6,783 nucleotides of DNA, from positions 1 through 6,783 of the forward strand of contig JBDIAR010000173.1 of the NCBI GenBank assembly GCA_039812545.1, given 5' to 3'. Positions 6,120 through 6,783 of the stretch are shown here, piece after piece. The translations under genes were made by a program, and so were the position numbers. This DNA is from JBDIAR01 sp039812545. GTDB lineage: Bacteria > Actinomycetota > Actinomycetes > Actinomycetales > Dermatophilaceae. The notes under the pieces are model-generated. The model was not told the DNA's origin, searched no databases, and worked only from the letters and a program-made list of their open reading frames with translations. Positions within the stretch are counted from its first letter, which is position 1. Each line of letters begins with the position of its first letter.

Positions 6120-6772
6120 TCGACACCTCAAGCGCCCGAGCCGAGATCCTCACCCGGATCCGCGCCGCCTGGCAGCGCAGCGCCTCCGACGCCGTCCCCG
6201 AACCGGTCGACCGTCTCCCCCACCGGCCCACCGAGCCGGGCGAGCTGATCGACCTCTTCGACGAGCGCGTCTCGGATTACAAGGCGACGGTCTGGCGGAT
6301 CGACGCCGCCGAACTCGGCGACAAGATCGCCGAAGCACTGCAGACCCACGAGGTGTCCTCGGTTGTGGCACCCGCCGGTCTCGGGGACGACTGGGTGTCG
6401 GCGGCGGCCGCGGCCGGCATACAGGTCCGCCGAGACGACCCCGTCCTCAGCCACGCCGAGCTCAACACAACGGGTGCCGTCCTGACGGCCGCCCGGGTCG
6501 GTATCGCCGAGACGGGCACGATCGTCCTGGACCACGACGACACCCAGGGCCGACGCGCGTTGTCGCTGGTGCCGGACGTCCACATCTGCGTGATCCGCGA
6601 GGACCAGGTGGTGGCCGACGTCCCCGAGGCGGTCGCGGCCTTGCACGAGTCGGCGGTGGCCGGGCGACCGATGACGTGGATCAGTGGCGGGAGTGCGACG
6701 AGCGACATCGAGTTGAGCCGGGTCGAGGGCGTTCACGGGCCGCGGACCCTGCACGTCCTGCTGGTCGGCTGA
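6116..6772 (+). CDS. lldG: L-lactate oxidation complex subunit LldG/LutC (LUD domain)
   Basis: A 218-residue cytoplasmic protein of the LutC/YkgG family, the third subunit of the lactate oxidation complex. The LUD domain occupies roughly residues 45-217, with the signatures TTGAVLTAARVGIAETGTIV (118-137), RRALSLVPDVHICVI (146-160) and HGPRTLHVLLV (207-217). The IAETGT core matches residues 225-230 of LldF, since both subunits carry LUD domains; LldG lacks the ferredoxin part. ATG 6116 overlaps the lldF stop as ATGA, and GGAGGG at 6104-6109 lies six bases upstream, so the start is well supported and translation is probably coupled. The length is normal for the family and the gene is complete, ending 11 bases before the window edge. 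LUD domain biochemistry is incompletely known, so its individual role within the complex is not assigned. Confidence 0.94.
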   Translation: MIDTSSARAEILTRIRAAWQRSASDAVPEPVDRLPHRPTEPGELIDLFDERVSDYKATVWRIDAAELGDKIAEALQTHEVSSVVAPAGLGDDWVSAAAAAGIQVRRDDPVLSHAELNTTGAVLTAARVGIAETGTIVLDHDDTQGRRALSLVPDVHICVIREDQVVADVPEAVAALHESAVAGRPMTWISGGSATSDIELSRVEGVHGPRTLHVLLVG

Positions 6773-6783
6773 CCGTCGGCCTG

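Noticed and set aside
1..6783. A novel defence, mobile or biosynthetic system
   Set aside because: Every long conserved frame fits a known family (AzlCD, GntR/FCD, LldP, LldEFG) in an arrangement typical of lactate utilisation; no transposase, integrase, attachment site, tRNA or CRISPR repeat pattern was seen.

Overview
The window reads as ordinary chromosome from a high-GC Gram-positive actinobacterium. Codons end almost always in G or C, GGAGG-type ribosome binding sites precede most starts, and genes overlap by ATGA or GTGA. The protein set (AzlC/AzlD, an FCD-type GntR regulator, LldP, and an LldE/LldF/LldG trio) is typical of soil and environmental Actinomycetota. A member of the Micrococcales is a plausible guess, but nothing here fixes the genus.

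Layout from left to right: azlC and azlD (about 19-1034, + strand) are a translationally coupled pair predicted to export branched-chain amino acids. A short convergent gap (1035-1092) holds two near-identical 19-bp direct repeats and imperfect hairpins. A GntR/FCD regulator (1093-1887) lies on the minus strand. The 122-bp divergent gap after it carries a perfect 17-bp palindrome of the FadR/LldR operator type and candidate promoters in both directions. Then comes a four-gene + strand operon: lldP (L-lactate permease), lldE/lutA, lldF/lutB and lldG/lutC, running to 6772, with ATGA overlaps at the last two junctions.

The right-hand five genes form a self-contained L-lactate utilisation locus. 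LldP imports lactate, and the three-subunit iron-sulfur/LUD complex oxidises it to pyruvate without a flavin LldD enzyme. The divergent GntR protein probably senses lactate, or a related small carboxylate, and represses both itself and the operon from the shared palindrome. The azlCD pair belongs to a separate transcription unit facing the regulator.

I found no mobile element, CRISPR array, RNA gene or clearly new system. The observations most worth following up are the strong over-representation of the heptamer GGCATAC/GTATGCC (ten copies, in different reading frames and using rare codons), the architecture of the palindromic operator, and a hexanucleotide repeat encoding a Gly-Thr tail on LldF.
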